This document shows, one piece after another, positions 37,703 to 49,500 of a DNA stretch of 64,000 nt. The DNA lies in assembly GCA_026874595.1 (NCBI GenBank), contig CM049309.1, positions 74,262,426 through 74,326,425 of the forward strand. Reading direction: 5' to 3'. The notes below the pieces were generated by a model. That model saw only the letters and a list, made by a program, of their open reading frames with translations. It did no database searches and was not told where the DNA came from. A program made the translations under genes and the position numbers. Positions within the stretch are counted from its first letter, which is position 1; every line of letters begins with the position of its first letter. The stretch comes from Sipunculus nudus (Eukaryota; Annelida; Sipuncula; Golfingiida; Sipunculidae).

Positions 37703-40700
37703 CAGGGACGCGACATTTATTTCATTAAATCAATATACTTACTCAGTATTAAAATTATATAGCCCCAATGTTGGCCATCGATTTTTTTAGCTGTTAGCGA
37801 TACCATTGGTAAATATGGAAAACAGCATTTCATGGTAAATTCCTGTTATTCCAACAAAATATGGTTTGTTTTCCACTTATTCTACCAATAAAAAACTCGC
37901 ATGTGGGGCAAAAACTCTTTCTGGTATTCATCTAGTTTTTTTTTTTACCTTGGTTAAGAAAAACGTTCGGATACTACACCTCTACAGACCTGTCAATCAC
38001 AGATAAGGACTAGCTGTGTGAAAACGCCTGTTATCAATCCACCGGCATGTTTAATTTACCAAGTAACTGTAACTGTTACATACACGGAACACATCAGTTA
38101 AACTTCCATTTTTTTTTTTTTTTTTTTTTTGTAGCGTCAAATGTAAACTACGCTCGAGCTGGCTTGACCCGAACTGAAACTGGCGCGTCAAATTTATCGT
38201 TAGCATTTATCCATCCCGGTGGACAGTGTTAAACAGCAAGCAGGGGCGGAGAGTAGATTTTAGAATAGTGGGGGGGGGGGATTTAACCATGACCAGGGGG
38301 AGGTATGGGAGGAAGGGGTAGTGTAGATACTTTTTGGAAATGTATGCTAAAATGGCACAGTCTGTGGTCATTTAAAACGGCGTGATATGTAAAAATGTAC
38401 AAAAAGGTTGGGGCTTATATTCTGATTTCAAATAGGAAATATTACCAGAATCGTTTTATAAGTTGGATCAAACCAAACGTTAAACTAAACATCAATTTAA
38501 TTAAGTGTCCATGTGTGTGTGTTGAGAGAGAGAGAGAGAGAGAGAGGGACAGAGAGAGCACTCTTATTATAAGTATCAATGGTAGTGACCTCTGGCGAGA
38601 GGGCGCGATAGCGATCATTCGTACCTGTGCATATAAAACACTGTAATATTTGTTCTGGTAATGTAGGAGCTGTTGTGGTTAAAAAAATTGCATATGGACC
38701 CGTCTACTTAAGATATAATTATCCGTATCGGAAATTAAGGTTTGATCTGTGAAAACATAATTTTCCTATACCTGGTAGAATATGTGTGTGTGTGTGTGTG
38801 TAAAAAGCATCTTCTTTTTTGTATGAGAGGAAAGGTTATAAACAAGGCGCCGAGATATCGTACCACAGACCATGAGTCATATGTTAATTCGCTTTCAACG
38901 TGCATCTAACTAAAGGTTTAATCGGTGTAAACAAACATTCTATACCTCGTGGGAACTATGTAATATTATAATCTAATTTTGCACAAGAGAACAATTTAAA
39001 CAAGGCGCCGAGGAATGGAACCACAGACCGTTTTTCATGTGTTCATATATTAATTTAAGGCAATTAATGAGGAAGAATCCTTTAATGATATGAATAAAAA
39101 AGGTGTAAGCATTCAGGAAAGTTATTATTAATGGGGTTTGTTTTGGGCGGGGAGGTATATACATGTATCTGAAAGATTAAAGATTAACAGCAAATTACGT
39201 ATGCTGTAATCACAAATAATTACATTAACAAGTATCCACAGGTGCAAATAATAAAAATGTAGCCTAACAGCTTTCTGAATGATCTGGGTCTCTTTTGGGT
39301 ACTCTCAGGTCTCTTTCCCGGTGGATATATTAAACAGCTAGATAAAATAATATCAGACAAATGGCAAATTATTTTGCCAAATCCCCTTAAAACTTACTGA
39401 TCAATGTAATATTGTCTTCTTAACGAACATGTCTTGAGGAGTTTGATTCTGTTGAATATATTTGATGAAACAGAATATTATTCAGCAAATTGAGGCCTAC
39501 CCTCGTGAAAGGTACATAGGACAAAAGAACGTCACACACCGAGCGGGAGTATTTGCTGTCGCAAAGAACAAGAGTGACCTCTGCCGGGAGACTGCTAAAG
39601 CATTTGCCTTGCCGAATATTTTGGAGAGGGTGGTGGATCTTTCGTAATACTTTACAATTTTACATCCTTGGTTCTGCCCTGGCCGTCATTAGCTGTATCT
39701 GTACTAACCATTCGGGGATGTACTTTCTCTTCGTGCTATTGACAGTAACAATGGATGCAATTTGCCACCACCCCCCCCCCCCCAAAAAAAAAAAAGGGAC
39801 CTATGGGTCACGGCGCTCAGCTGTTATATATGATAAAAAAATATGATTTAGAAATGAGGCACATGCTGGTTTTGTGTGGTAATAAGTATCAGCTGTATCA
39901 TGAGTTGTTGTTGTTTAACTTATGTATGATTTTGATAGTACCTTTGGAGACCGGGAAGAGGATTGATTTCATTTATTTTATTAACAAATAGAGTACTATT
40001 GTCACACAGATTTTGACTTGGCCATATAACTTATAAGCAGAAAATATAATATAAGAGTTTAACTATTTATTAAAAAAAATTACAAATATTGTCCCAGATA
40101 TAATTTTTATTAAAAATAATAAGAGAATCGTATGATTTTTAAAATGAAATATAACTGAAATGATTATTAAAATAATATTAAAGAATATATTCATGAATGC
40201 ATTCATGAATACATTTGGAAAGTATTTGCACTGGTATTCATATACTTCCATTTTTACCTAAATTCCCATTCTATGTGCAAGAAATTTTATAATGGAGTAC
40301 ATATTCATATTCGTATTTAAATACAATTGCAAAGTATTCCCACCATGTCTGGTATTTATTCAGTTTTCACCAAACAATGGTGTTGAGAATCCAGAATGTA
40401 CAAAATTCACACATTTAAATAATGATCATAAGTACCTGGTATTATTTTTTTATTTATATTTAAAAAAATAAATGTAATATATTCATTTTGGACTAACTTG
40501 ATTTCACATCAATGTACACACTAGACACAGTAGGAATCTAGATTAATAATATCAACTGCATCTTTGTCTATCATTAATTTCCTTCATATGATCCCTAATG
40601 ATTAGTAATGAATAATATGATTTCCTTTTTTATTATTAAAATTGAACCGAAAAATGCCATAGGTGACTGCCTGGTGTTATTTGGAATACGTGACATTCTA

Positions 40701-41110
40701 TCCATCGATACAAGATTCTTATATCATCAGTAACTGCAAGGTAATTCCCTATCATTATAAAATGACAAATTCCTTTTCTATTTTTCTTTAATTTGTTATT
40801 AAAAACCAATAAAAATTGATTTATTTATTGTTTATTGTTATGTTGTTGGTTAAAACTACTAGATGAGTTGGGTTGGACACCTGGATCAACTGTGGCTGGC
40901 CATAAGCTGCCTGGCTGCCCCAGTATATGCCTCGTATCAAGCGTGCATAATTTGCTGAAAGTTCAACAAGGTCAACATACAGGTGACTCAAGAGTGGCTG
41001 GAGAGAGCCAAGGTCTGATATGGTCTCATAAAAACATTAATAAAAGCTACAATTTTTGGCCAATTTCTTTCAGCTTTCTTAATTAAAAAGCTGAAATCCT
41101 TATGTGTGCA
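37703..41110. other. Intergenic, AT-rich with simple repeats; no gene recognised
   Basis: It has a T-run at about 38110, poly-G near 38270, (GA)n at about 38525-38548, (GT)n at about 38785-38800 and poly-C/poly-A at about 39771-39795. Short frames (60-97 codons) are overlapping and unrecognised. Diverged tandem copies at 38660-39120 are listed separately. Confidence 0.6.
38660..39120. repeat. Diverged tandem duplication, ~165-bp period
   Basis: AAACAAGGCGCCGAG...ACCACAGACC occurs at about 38842 and again at about 38999, followed each time by a TCAT.TGTTAAT-like segment. The GGTTTAATCGGTGTAAACAAACATTCTATACCTC block at about 38915 also matches one near 38740. Two to three old units are inferred. 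Confidence 0.6.
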
Positions 41111-41119
41111 TGATATGAA

Positions 41120-42640
41120 AATTATATAAACAGAGCTCACAAGAAACAAACGTGAAATGGTCAAAGTTGGGCAAAATTTAAGGTACTAATTTTATATTTA
41201 TACTAATAACTTATAAAATTTAAAAAAAATCAGAACTAATTTTGGGTATTCAATTGAATCTTGATTGAATAATGTTACATCCCTGACAAAAAATCTCTAG
41301 CTTCAGCAAGCCACTTGTTAAGGGAGTAAATATATTTCTTGATTTTTTACAAAGTGCATTATGTTTGGGCCCATAACTTAAAACAATTACGCAATACTGA
41401 CATCATTTCTGGCATGTGCACAGAGAATATATAGAAAAACATGTATATTATATATGATTAAAGTCAGATCAGTGGTTTTGATATAAGGCAGTATTGAAGT
41501 GTAAGGCCAAAAAAAATAAAAGGTATGGTTCTCAGGCGCCGCCCGCGTCAATTTTAACCCCCCCCCCCCGCATCAAACATTTTTATTTTGATTTTCTTCT
41601 TTCAAGAAGATAAAATAATACAATTTCCATACGATTTCCTTTGTTATGTAGTGGCTTTACCTGTTTAGCAGGAAGAAACCTGTCATTTTCATTCTTTTCC
41701 GAGATCAAATGACATTTTTATCGAAACATACAAAAAAGGTCCCAAAAAAAAATACCGCCCGCCCGCATTGATTTCTGAAAAAAAGTGCCTGAGAACCATA
41801 CCCTTTTATTTTTTTGGCCTAACAATGGGTTTTTAATTGAAAAATGAAGTTTTTCATTAATATCTCAAAGGTATTAAGTCCTAGTGACCAAATTTTTGGC
41901 ATGGTAGGGGATTTTGGAGACATCTAATTGTACGCCAAATTTTAGGAACGAGAGCTGAAGCTGGGGAGCTGAGCTCTTGCAAACTGCATAACACTAGCCT
42001 GATGTAAACAATATGTTATATGGTGCTTAAAAACTTGAATAAAATCTACAGTTTTTGATCAACTGGTTTCAAATTTTTGGTGTTAACAGACAAAATGCTA
42101 ACAAAAACATGCGGAGAAAATTAAATCCACAGTACTTACAGGAAAAAAAGTGCCATGGTCAAAGTTAGGCAAAATTTAAGGTACCAATTTTTTATTTTTG
42201 TTAATATTTTTAAAAAATTTAAAAGATTTTGATCTAATTTTGGGTATACAATTTAATTTTGATTAATTTAAGTTATATTACTTGAAAAAAGTCCATATCT
42301 TTAACATGTTTTGTGTTAAGTGATCAAATATCTTTCCTGATTTTTTACAAAATGCATTATGTTCTGGCCCATAACTTTTTTTAAATTATATAATACAGAC
42401 ATAATTTCAGGCATGTATATAGGAACTATATAGAGGAATATTTATGGTAAATATGAGGAAAAACAGATGAGTGGTTTTGATATTAGGCAGCCCTGAAGTG
42501 TGAAAATAGGTTTTTAATAAAAAATTGAGGTTTTTCCTTAATTTCTCAAAGGAACAAAGTCGCAAAGACCCAGTTTTCAGCTTGGTAGGAGATCTTGGGG
42601 ACATCTAACACTATGCCGAATTTTGGATTCCTAGGTCTTA
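41120..42640. repeat. Tandem duplication of a ~0.5-0.8 kb unit (two copies)
   Basis: Copy 1 (about 41150-41955, including an insert) and copy 2 (about 42135-42635) share ordered blocks: ATGGTCAAAGTTRGGCAAAA, TAATTTTGGGTAT, CTTGATTTTTTACAAARTGC, CCATAACTT, CAGTGGTTTTGATAT, GAAGTGT, and CTTGGTAGGAGAT/ATGGTAGGGGATTT with GGAGACATCTAA/GGGGACATCTAA. They are diverged but collinear. The second is followed by the CGGA/CAGA array and hairpin listed below. This is probably a dispersed-repeat body duplicated in place. Confidence 0.85.
41505..41819. mobile_element. 315-bp MITE, PIF/Harbinger-like, TAA target-site duplication
   Basis: Ends are inverted repeats of about 34 bases: left GGCCAAAAAAAATAAAAGG then TATGGTTCTCAGGC; the right end is its complement with one or two changes. 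Flanks are TAA on both sides (41502-41504 and 41820-41822). The second copy of the host repeat lacks the insert and reads GAAGTGTGAAAATAGG where the first reads GAAGTG-TAA-CAATGGG, so the empty site is visible. A 3-bp TWA duplication and GG-starting termini suit the PIF/Harbinger superfamily. No transposase is encoded. Confidence 0.85.
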
Positions 42641-42649
42641 CGATTTCAA

Positions 42650-42756
42650 AACGTGCCACATCTACGGACGGACAGACGGACGGCAAGACAGACGGACGGA
42701 CGACGGACAATAGACCACGACTATAGCTCAGATGACTTATGGTCAACTGAGCTAAA
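42650..42756. repeat. CGGA/CAGA array ending in a TAGCTCAG hairpin
   Basis: A GACGGACGGACAGACGG-type array (about 42663-42712) is followed by a 31-base hairpin at 42724-42754: TAGCTCAG-A-TGAC, loop TTATG, GTCA-A-CTGAGCTA, then A-rich sequence. This looks like the 3' end of the repeat body duplicated upstream. Confidence 0.75.
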
Positions 42757-42811
42757 AAAAACACACACACAATTTTCGACATTGGAATTTCTTTTACATT
42801 TTGTGTCATTC

Positions 42812-42819
<8 letters not shown>

Positions 42820-42856
<37 letters not shown>
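42820..42856. repeat. (TA)n microsatellite
   Basis: Uninterrupted TA dinucleotides follow an ATATATAAA lead-in, downstream of the repeat hairpin. Confidence 0.9.
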
Positions 42857-42858
<2 letters not shown>

Positions 42859-43189
42859 ATACTTACTTACAACAGCTAAAATTACAAACTTAAGAACGAT
42901 TACAAATTAATTTTACACGTAAAGCACAACTCCTTAACACCTAAAATAGGCCTTTCGACTCCTTTGACATCAGCAACCACTCATAAAAGTTGTCATATTT
43001 TATAAATTAAAATACAGACATTATTTCTTTTTTTTTTTCTTTGTCACCAGAGGACTTTGACTCAGTTACTGTATTGCATGTTCTAGTAGAGAGTATAACC
43101 AGATGATGGTTTGATAATTTACTGTACATTTATATGGAGTATCATGTTCAGATATAAGCGCGAGAACATTGTTTAGAGAGAAAACGTGT

Positions 43190-43964
43190 CCCGTTTAATG
43201 TTAATTTCAGTACAGTTTAATTCCGTGGGAGTCGTCTCTGTCTGACGGTCTCTATAGTAACGATTGTTTGTTGTAGACTTCATAAGGATGTGCACCTGTT
43301 TATCTTGATTTTCTCAGAGTTTTGTTTCTGGAAGCGTGTCCATATTAATAATTGGCAGTCGGCATAATAGGAAGTTGTGATTGGCCAGAAGACGGTCAGG
43401 ACTTGTGACGTCAACAAGCATATTTAAGATGTGATTAAGACGAATTTCGCTAAACAAGCCCGATCAACGCGCCAGTTCGTGTAGCCTGACAATATCTGTA
43501 GTCCAGGTTTATGTCTACGTGCATCAGAGTTTAGACAGCTGAAAGATGATATCTGTAAGCGTAGATTGTCGGTACCTGAGGAAGGCCACGGTGATTTCTC
43601 TGTAAAGGACTTCAGAGCGATTATCGCATTTTTGCCGACGGACAGGTAAATCTGGCGATTTAAATCTCATGTGAGCCCTTCAAGAAACAGACCGAGGACA
43701 TTATTTATATGCGTAACTATGGAGGTGCGGGATACCGCTGTGTGGAAGTTTATTCGGTTACCTAGAGCTGGATGATTCAAGGAGACATCAGCTGTGAAAG
43801 ACGTTGACTCATGTCAAGATAGAATCGTCTGTGCGCCAATCAGCGAGTACTGCATGAACTGCGTCTTGAGTTATACCAGTATTCCAACAAGGGACTATTG
43901 GTGGTCGGAGCTCCGTATATCAAAAGGTGGACTGATCGTGCTGCGAACACAGCACAAACAAACG
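43190..43964 (+). promoter_or_regulatory. Promoter-like island with CRE and inverted CCAAT; possible non-coding first exon
   Basis: A perfect CRE (TGACGTCA, 43407-43414) lies 21 bases after an inverted CCAAT box (ATTGG, 43381-43385), followed by a TATTTAAGA TATA-like stretch near 43422. The next 500 bases are GC-richer than the surroundings and end at a good donor (G at 43964, then GTGAGC). No frame resembles a known protein. It may be the start of a long non-coding RNA or an enhancer. It would run towards the 3' end of FZR1. Confidence 0.4.
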
Positions 43965-44339
43965 GTGAGCAGGGCAGTGAAACATTTCGATGTCACGTGA
44001 TCAGGAGAAGTGTAAACAAGGGACTATTCTGTATACTGTGGTCAACAGACTTGGTGGTTGTTTGTGATTTTTATAAAATCTTTCATAATCATCAGACTTG
44101 TATGTTTGGAGCGCACAAGTGTACGTTTTCTTTAAAAAAAGTGATTTGCTTTTGTTAACTCATGTCCTATTTATCTTTAAGAGTGTACATATGAACGAGT
44201 TTCAGCCAGTTTGTTTATAATACCATGAAAAGCTTGTTCAAACGTTATTTAGTAGGAGGCTGTATTGATGTAAGGCCATCCTAACTGTGCCTTGTAATGA
44301 TAAGTGAGCAGAAAAATACTGACAAAGTAAGAAACGTAC

Positions 44340-46598
44340 AAGTGTATATAGTTTATTCATGATAACAGATGTATAGTGTATACATATCTTTAATTATTTC
44401 TTCATGTGAAAGCACAGAAGATGCACCCTCTTAGATATCACCTCACTAATTTACTCGTCGAGTCCTCTGAATGACACCATTCACTACCCTAACCTCTTCA
44501 AACAGAACATCAGATCCTCCCCTAACTGCTCAGCTGAGATAACAAAAATAAAAATAAAACTCAAACCTGAACGACTCATCAACAGTAGCTATGCACTGCA
44601 AAAAAAAGTGCACAAAGATTACGACAAGCATTATAAGAGCACGGTACAGATGACCCTCCTGGGACCGTCATGACTCGTCAGCCATTTTTTTCCCTAAAGA
44701 TCACCTTGTCTTTTATACATTGTGGTTGGTTTCATATTTGCAAGGCTGAAACTGTGCAATATTTCCTCCTTCAGCGTTTAAAGAGGGTTTAATACTTTTT
44801 TGCGATATCACAAGAAACCTATAAAGAGACTCAGTTATGTTAACTAGTTACAGGTTTGAGGGGAATTCATCCAACCGAAAAATGTACTCATGTTTAGACA
44901 TTTAACCATTCTTTACTGCTGATGAGCAGAAAATGTTTATGGACAACTAAAAGAGGTCAAATTATTACTGTATAAATGGCTGCAGATTGGGTGTATTATT
45001 AATGAAAGCTTCTTTTGGGGAACTTTAACCATTTCATGAATATCGCACATTTGAAAACCTCACAAATATAAAGTAAACCATATAAATCCTGTCTAGTGTA
45101 TCCCTTAACAAAAGCCAAGGGATTCTACAAGAAGGGGCGAAAATAACAGGCAAGGAAACCAATTCAAGGGGGGTCATCATGCAGTACTTTTACCAAAATA
45201 GATAATCCAAGGTATAATGTTTGATAGTTTCACTCTTGAAACTAAACAATTCAATACACCAACAGGTACATGTTATATCCAAAAATAAAATTTAAACATT
45301 CTGCACCTACTTATTCTGTAGGACTAAAACTGAATTATTTTAATTTGCTGTTCTGGGGTTGGAAGCCAATTTGCTTTAGAAAAAATGAAAAAAAAATATA
45401 ATATATAAATAAAGCAACTACTACTAGACTCATGTACATCTACATAAGAACAGATATCTTACAAAGCATATACACATATTTACAGACACTGGAGACTAAC
45501 ACATTGCGCTGTGGACAAGTAAACATGTACACTATCCAAAAAAGAAATACCATGAACTCAGTACATGTAACATTGGTGTATCCATATGACAACATTTAAT
45601 CTGTCTTTACATTTGACTTCTCTTAAAGACACAAGGGGAAGGCTTGAAAATTTTGAAGACAATTCAAGCACTTCTAAGAGACAATAGACAAGTAATTTTT
45701 TAGCTTAGGATAACCTACAACATTTCAAAATTATGACACTGAAAATAGGGCTGTATTGATGTGTTTGCTCATGATACAATACATATCGAGTTCTTTAATC
45801 TTGCAGGATAATACATGAAAGTATATTAAAGTCAAGTTCCAGGCCAGCCTTTTTCCCTGTTAAAAGATTACCTGACATTTTTCTACTAACTTTGTTTCTA
45901 AGCCCCAAAGAATTTTGTTTTCCAAAGAATTTCATATCTAGTTGCCAAGAGGTCCCTAATGATATGTGCATTTTATAAAACATCATGATAATCCACATAT
46001 AATACATGTAAAGTATAAGATAACTAGATTCCTAACAAATCTTCTCCCTTTAAAATAAAGATGATCGAACATTTAAACAAAAATAGCTTTAAAAGCTACA
46101 AATAATCTTATTTTCAATGAAAGAGTAGATCAGATGCTTCTAAAATTCTTTTCAACAAATGGCATTCTATACTGCGCGCCTTGAGGTTGCTTCAAATCAG
46201 ATGATCAGATATAATCAGTGTATCTAGGGATGTCGGAATGACATCCGACTATGTATTGCAATGTATCAAAGCACCAATATATCAATACAGCCCTATATGA
46301 AACATATTCAGATGAGCTGTCAGCGTTAGATAACAATAGAATATCTCTAATAGTGTACTGAGCATCCCAGATCATTAGTAGTCGTATATCGGGAAACATC
46401 CTGCGAACACATGTAACATTTCACTCGATATAAACATATAACTGTCTCTCTTGTGTATTATCAACATAGGCAGTGTGTAGGATGTATATGCAAGCCATAA
46501 AAAATTCCAGGATTTCCATGAACATCTTCCTGGCCCCATGTAATGATGTATTTTCTGCTCTGGTGACTGGATACAAGACATATAAAACCATGGTAGCT
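44340..46598 (-). other. Probable FZR1 3' UTR / downstream sequence
   Basis: No gene is seen between the FZR1 stop and the 43.4 kb island. A minus-strand AATAAA (TTTATT at about 44349) could end a long 3' UTR. Within it lies a 550-bp inverted-repeat element (45746-46295). The UTR length is inference. Confidence 0.35.
45746..46295. mobile_element. 550-bp inverted-repeat element (hAT-like MITE)
   Basis: The left end TAGGGCTGTATTGATGTGTT and the reverse complement of the right end TAGGGCTGTATTGATATATT continue as matching ends for about 50 bases, through GATACAnTnCAATACATA. The interior has no transposase frame. The TAGGG terminus resembles hAT elements, but no 8-bp target duplication is clear (ACTGAAAA and TATGAAAC flank it), so the superfamily is tentative. 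Confidence 0.75.
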
Positions 46599-49500
46599 CT
46601 ATCTTATCCTGGTGAACATGTTAAGCACAGATTTTGACTCCTGAAACAGATAAAAAATAAAGCATACAGTAAATATTTATATTGTCATCCATCACATATA
46701 TACACATAATATACAAGGCATCTTTCAAGCTTTCATTAAAATACAATTCATTTTATCAGCTATGACGCCACTAAGGACAGTCCGTTTCTTATTAAATTTA
46801 AATCCTATCGTAAGATGATGGCTCATGCAGAATGCAGAAACACATATCAACTCTTTTCTCTATTAATTCATGGTATTTCTTTGACACCATCTCTCTTTAA
46901 ATATTTTAAAGGCTTGTGAGCTGTAGCCCTCCTGTTTATTGCCACATATTTTGTTTCTATGTGAGTGGAGTAGTCCACAGGCAGCATTTAAACTAGATTT
47001 AGAGCACATACACAACAAAGTAGCATGCTCTGTCAAATAGGACTGCTCACACAGGGCTTCAGGTGGTATATGCAAACCATTATAATAACTTACACCACCT
47101 GATTCGGAAGTTAAGAATCAATTACAATTCAACTGTTGGGTTGCAACTAAACACACCAAATACTAGATGCACTGTTACACCCTTAATATATACAATAAAT
47201 TTTACATATAATTAATTTTACCAGCTCTGACTCCAATCACAGCTGGTTTCTTATTCATTTTAAATCCTACCAAGTACAACCACTGTGTAATGATTCTGCT
47301 ATTTACTGATATATATTATAGATCCTCACCCTTGTGGATCGCGTCTTGTTGAACACATTCCAGAACCTTAGCGTTTCATCTCCTGCTCCTGTCACAATGG
47401 CTTCTCCGTCTGGGGACATTGCCTGTGGACCAAACAAATTAAAAATATGATTACATTATCACAAATTTGCATAATGACATAAAAAAAAAAAAAAAATGGA
47501 TACACTTTTATAACTGAGTATGATATACATGTATGTGAACAAGTTTAAGGCCAAATTTAAAAATTATATTAATATCCTGCTTCCATAAAATTACAAAAGT
47601 TGAATCCCAAACTTCAAGTTAATAAATCCTGCGCATTCTTGAAAAATCTAGAAGAACCAATGACTGCATAAGTAATTGGTAGTGGGGAAAAGATAACCAT
47701 GACCCATCCATATTTGTTATTGGCACACCAGGCACAGATGGAGGTTTTTGTGTTTTTTAAACAGATATGAAAAACTGAACATTTCTGAGAGACAAAAAGG
47801 CCTGTCTTTGATTTAAAAACCTGATTAAAATCATAATTAAAATATATTAAATTCCTATCACTGACAGTGACAACACTAACATGAAACCACTCTTACAATG
47901 ACACAACTAACTGAAATACACGGTCACCGTACAGTTTATTATCAAGAACATTTCTGGGTTTTTTTTCAGAATGTTTGGTATTGGTACACATGAGAAATTA
48001 CCAGTTACATTTACAACCACAACATTAGGTCTTTTAATATTGTTAAGCTGCTACTGGTGAATTACTTACCAAATACAGCACCCTGTATGTATGGCCAGTG
48101 AGTTTGGCTATCTGAACTAGAGATGGGTACTTCCACACCAGGATCTGATTCTGTGAGTAACCATGAGTGCTAACCTAAGACGGAAACAGTAAATTAAAGT
48201 TATAAAATATATATATATCGTATATATTAACGATACTATCTAACAAATCAATATCAGAAATAAAGACAAATATTAAATTGTATCTGAAAAGAGGTTGTGT
48301 CAGCCTGGAAACTATGATAATCAGGTGAAAATATTTCAATCTTTAATTTAATAAGGTAACTATTGGTGAAGTGCCAATTAATTGATTATAGTGATGACTG
48401 GTTGTTTTTTCATAATCAATTAAATTAGTTTCATTTTTGAATAATCAAACACATATGATTATGTATGCACATATAAAATATTAAGATTATATAAAAGAAA
48501 TACTCTTATCCTGTCAGAGATAATGACAGGACAAAAAGTAGCGAAGAGCATTTAGACTGAACCTCAGGCAGTCAACAAGTGTCAACAAACCGGTCATTAC
48601 TTTGACCGTTCAGTGTGATGTACAAGTCAAACTGAATTTGCTTGGTGAATATATTAGGTGTCACTATGTACAACAGATTTCATGGTAATACAGAAGGTAC
48701 ATATAATAACTGATTAATTATCAAATTCAATCATTGGTCCTTTCTTTATTTCAATTCTCAAACATGATTTTACAAACAATTCCTACCACTAGTAACTATG
48801 TAGGTAGCAGCAGATACTAACCAGTTCATTTGCATGTTTGGACCATGCCAAATTGCAGACTTGTGAACCAGTATCCACACACTGTAAGGGCTGACCAGTT
48901 AATGTATTCCAGAACCTTATACAGCGATCAGCAGTTCCACCTCCACTTGCCAGTAAACCATGTTGATGCGGTGACCACGCTATGGCTTTCACTGCAGCCA
49001 TATGTTCACTGTATGTTTGCACTGGACTTAAACTTGTCATGTTCCATACAAATAGTTTGTTATCATTTCCACCTGATGCTAAATGTTGGTGATCTGGGGA
49101 CCATTTCAGTCCACAAACCTGTCAAATAAAGATAAAATACATAAGAACTGACATCAGATGTACTATGCTAGTGAAGCCTATGTGCAAAATAATTCCTTCA
49201 TATAGAGATTCAAATTTACATATGTACTCAGTAACTAGAAAATGTTGTAGGCAGTTATAATGATGATTATGTTAATTTCATGGTCAGTAAAATTTAAACA
49301 ATTATTTTACATGGATTGTACAAATAGTTATAATAAGGAATCAAGGCACTCTCCATGGCTCAGATGAAGGTGTTCAGTAGGGTTGGAGGAAACGGGAGGA
49401 CCCGGAAAACCACCGGCCATGGATGGACAACTGCAACCTAGTCTCATAGCCACATGGGGTTTGAACCCGGATCTTAACTATTTATTAATCTGTTATTATT

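Noticed and set aside
43794-44158. 68- and 86-codon frames at the 43.4 kb island
   Set aside because: They overlap in different frames, match no family and cross the likely splice donor at 43964.
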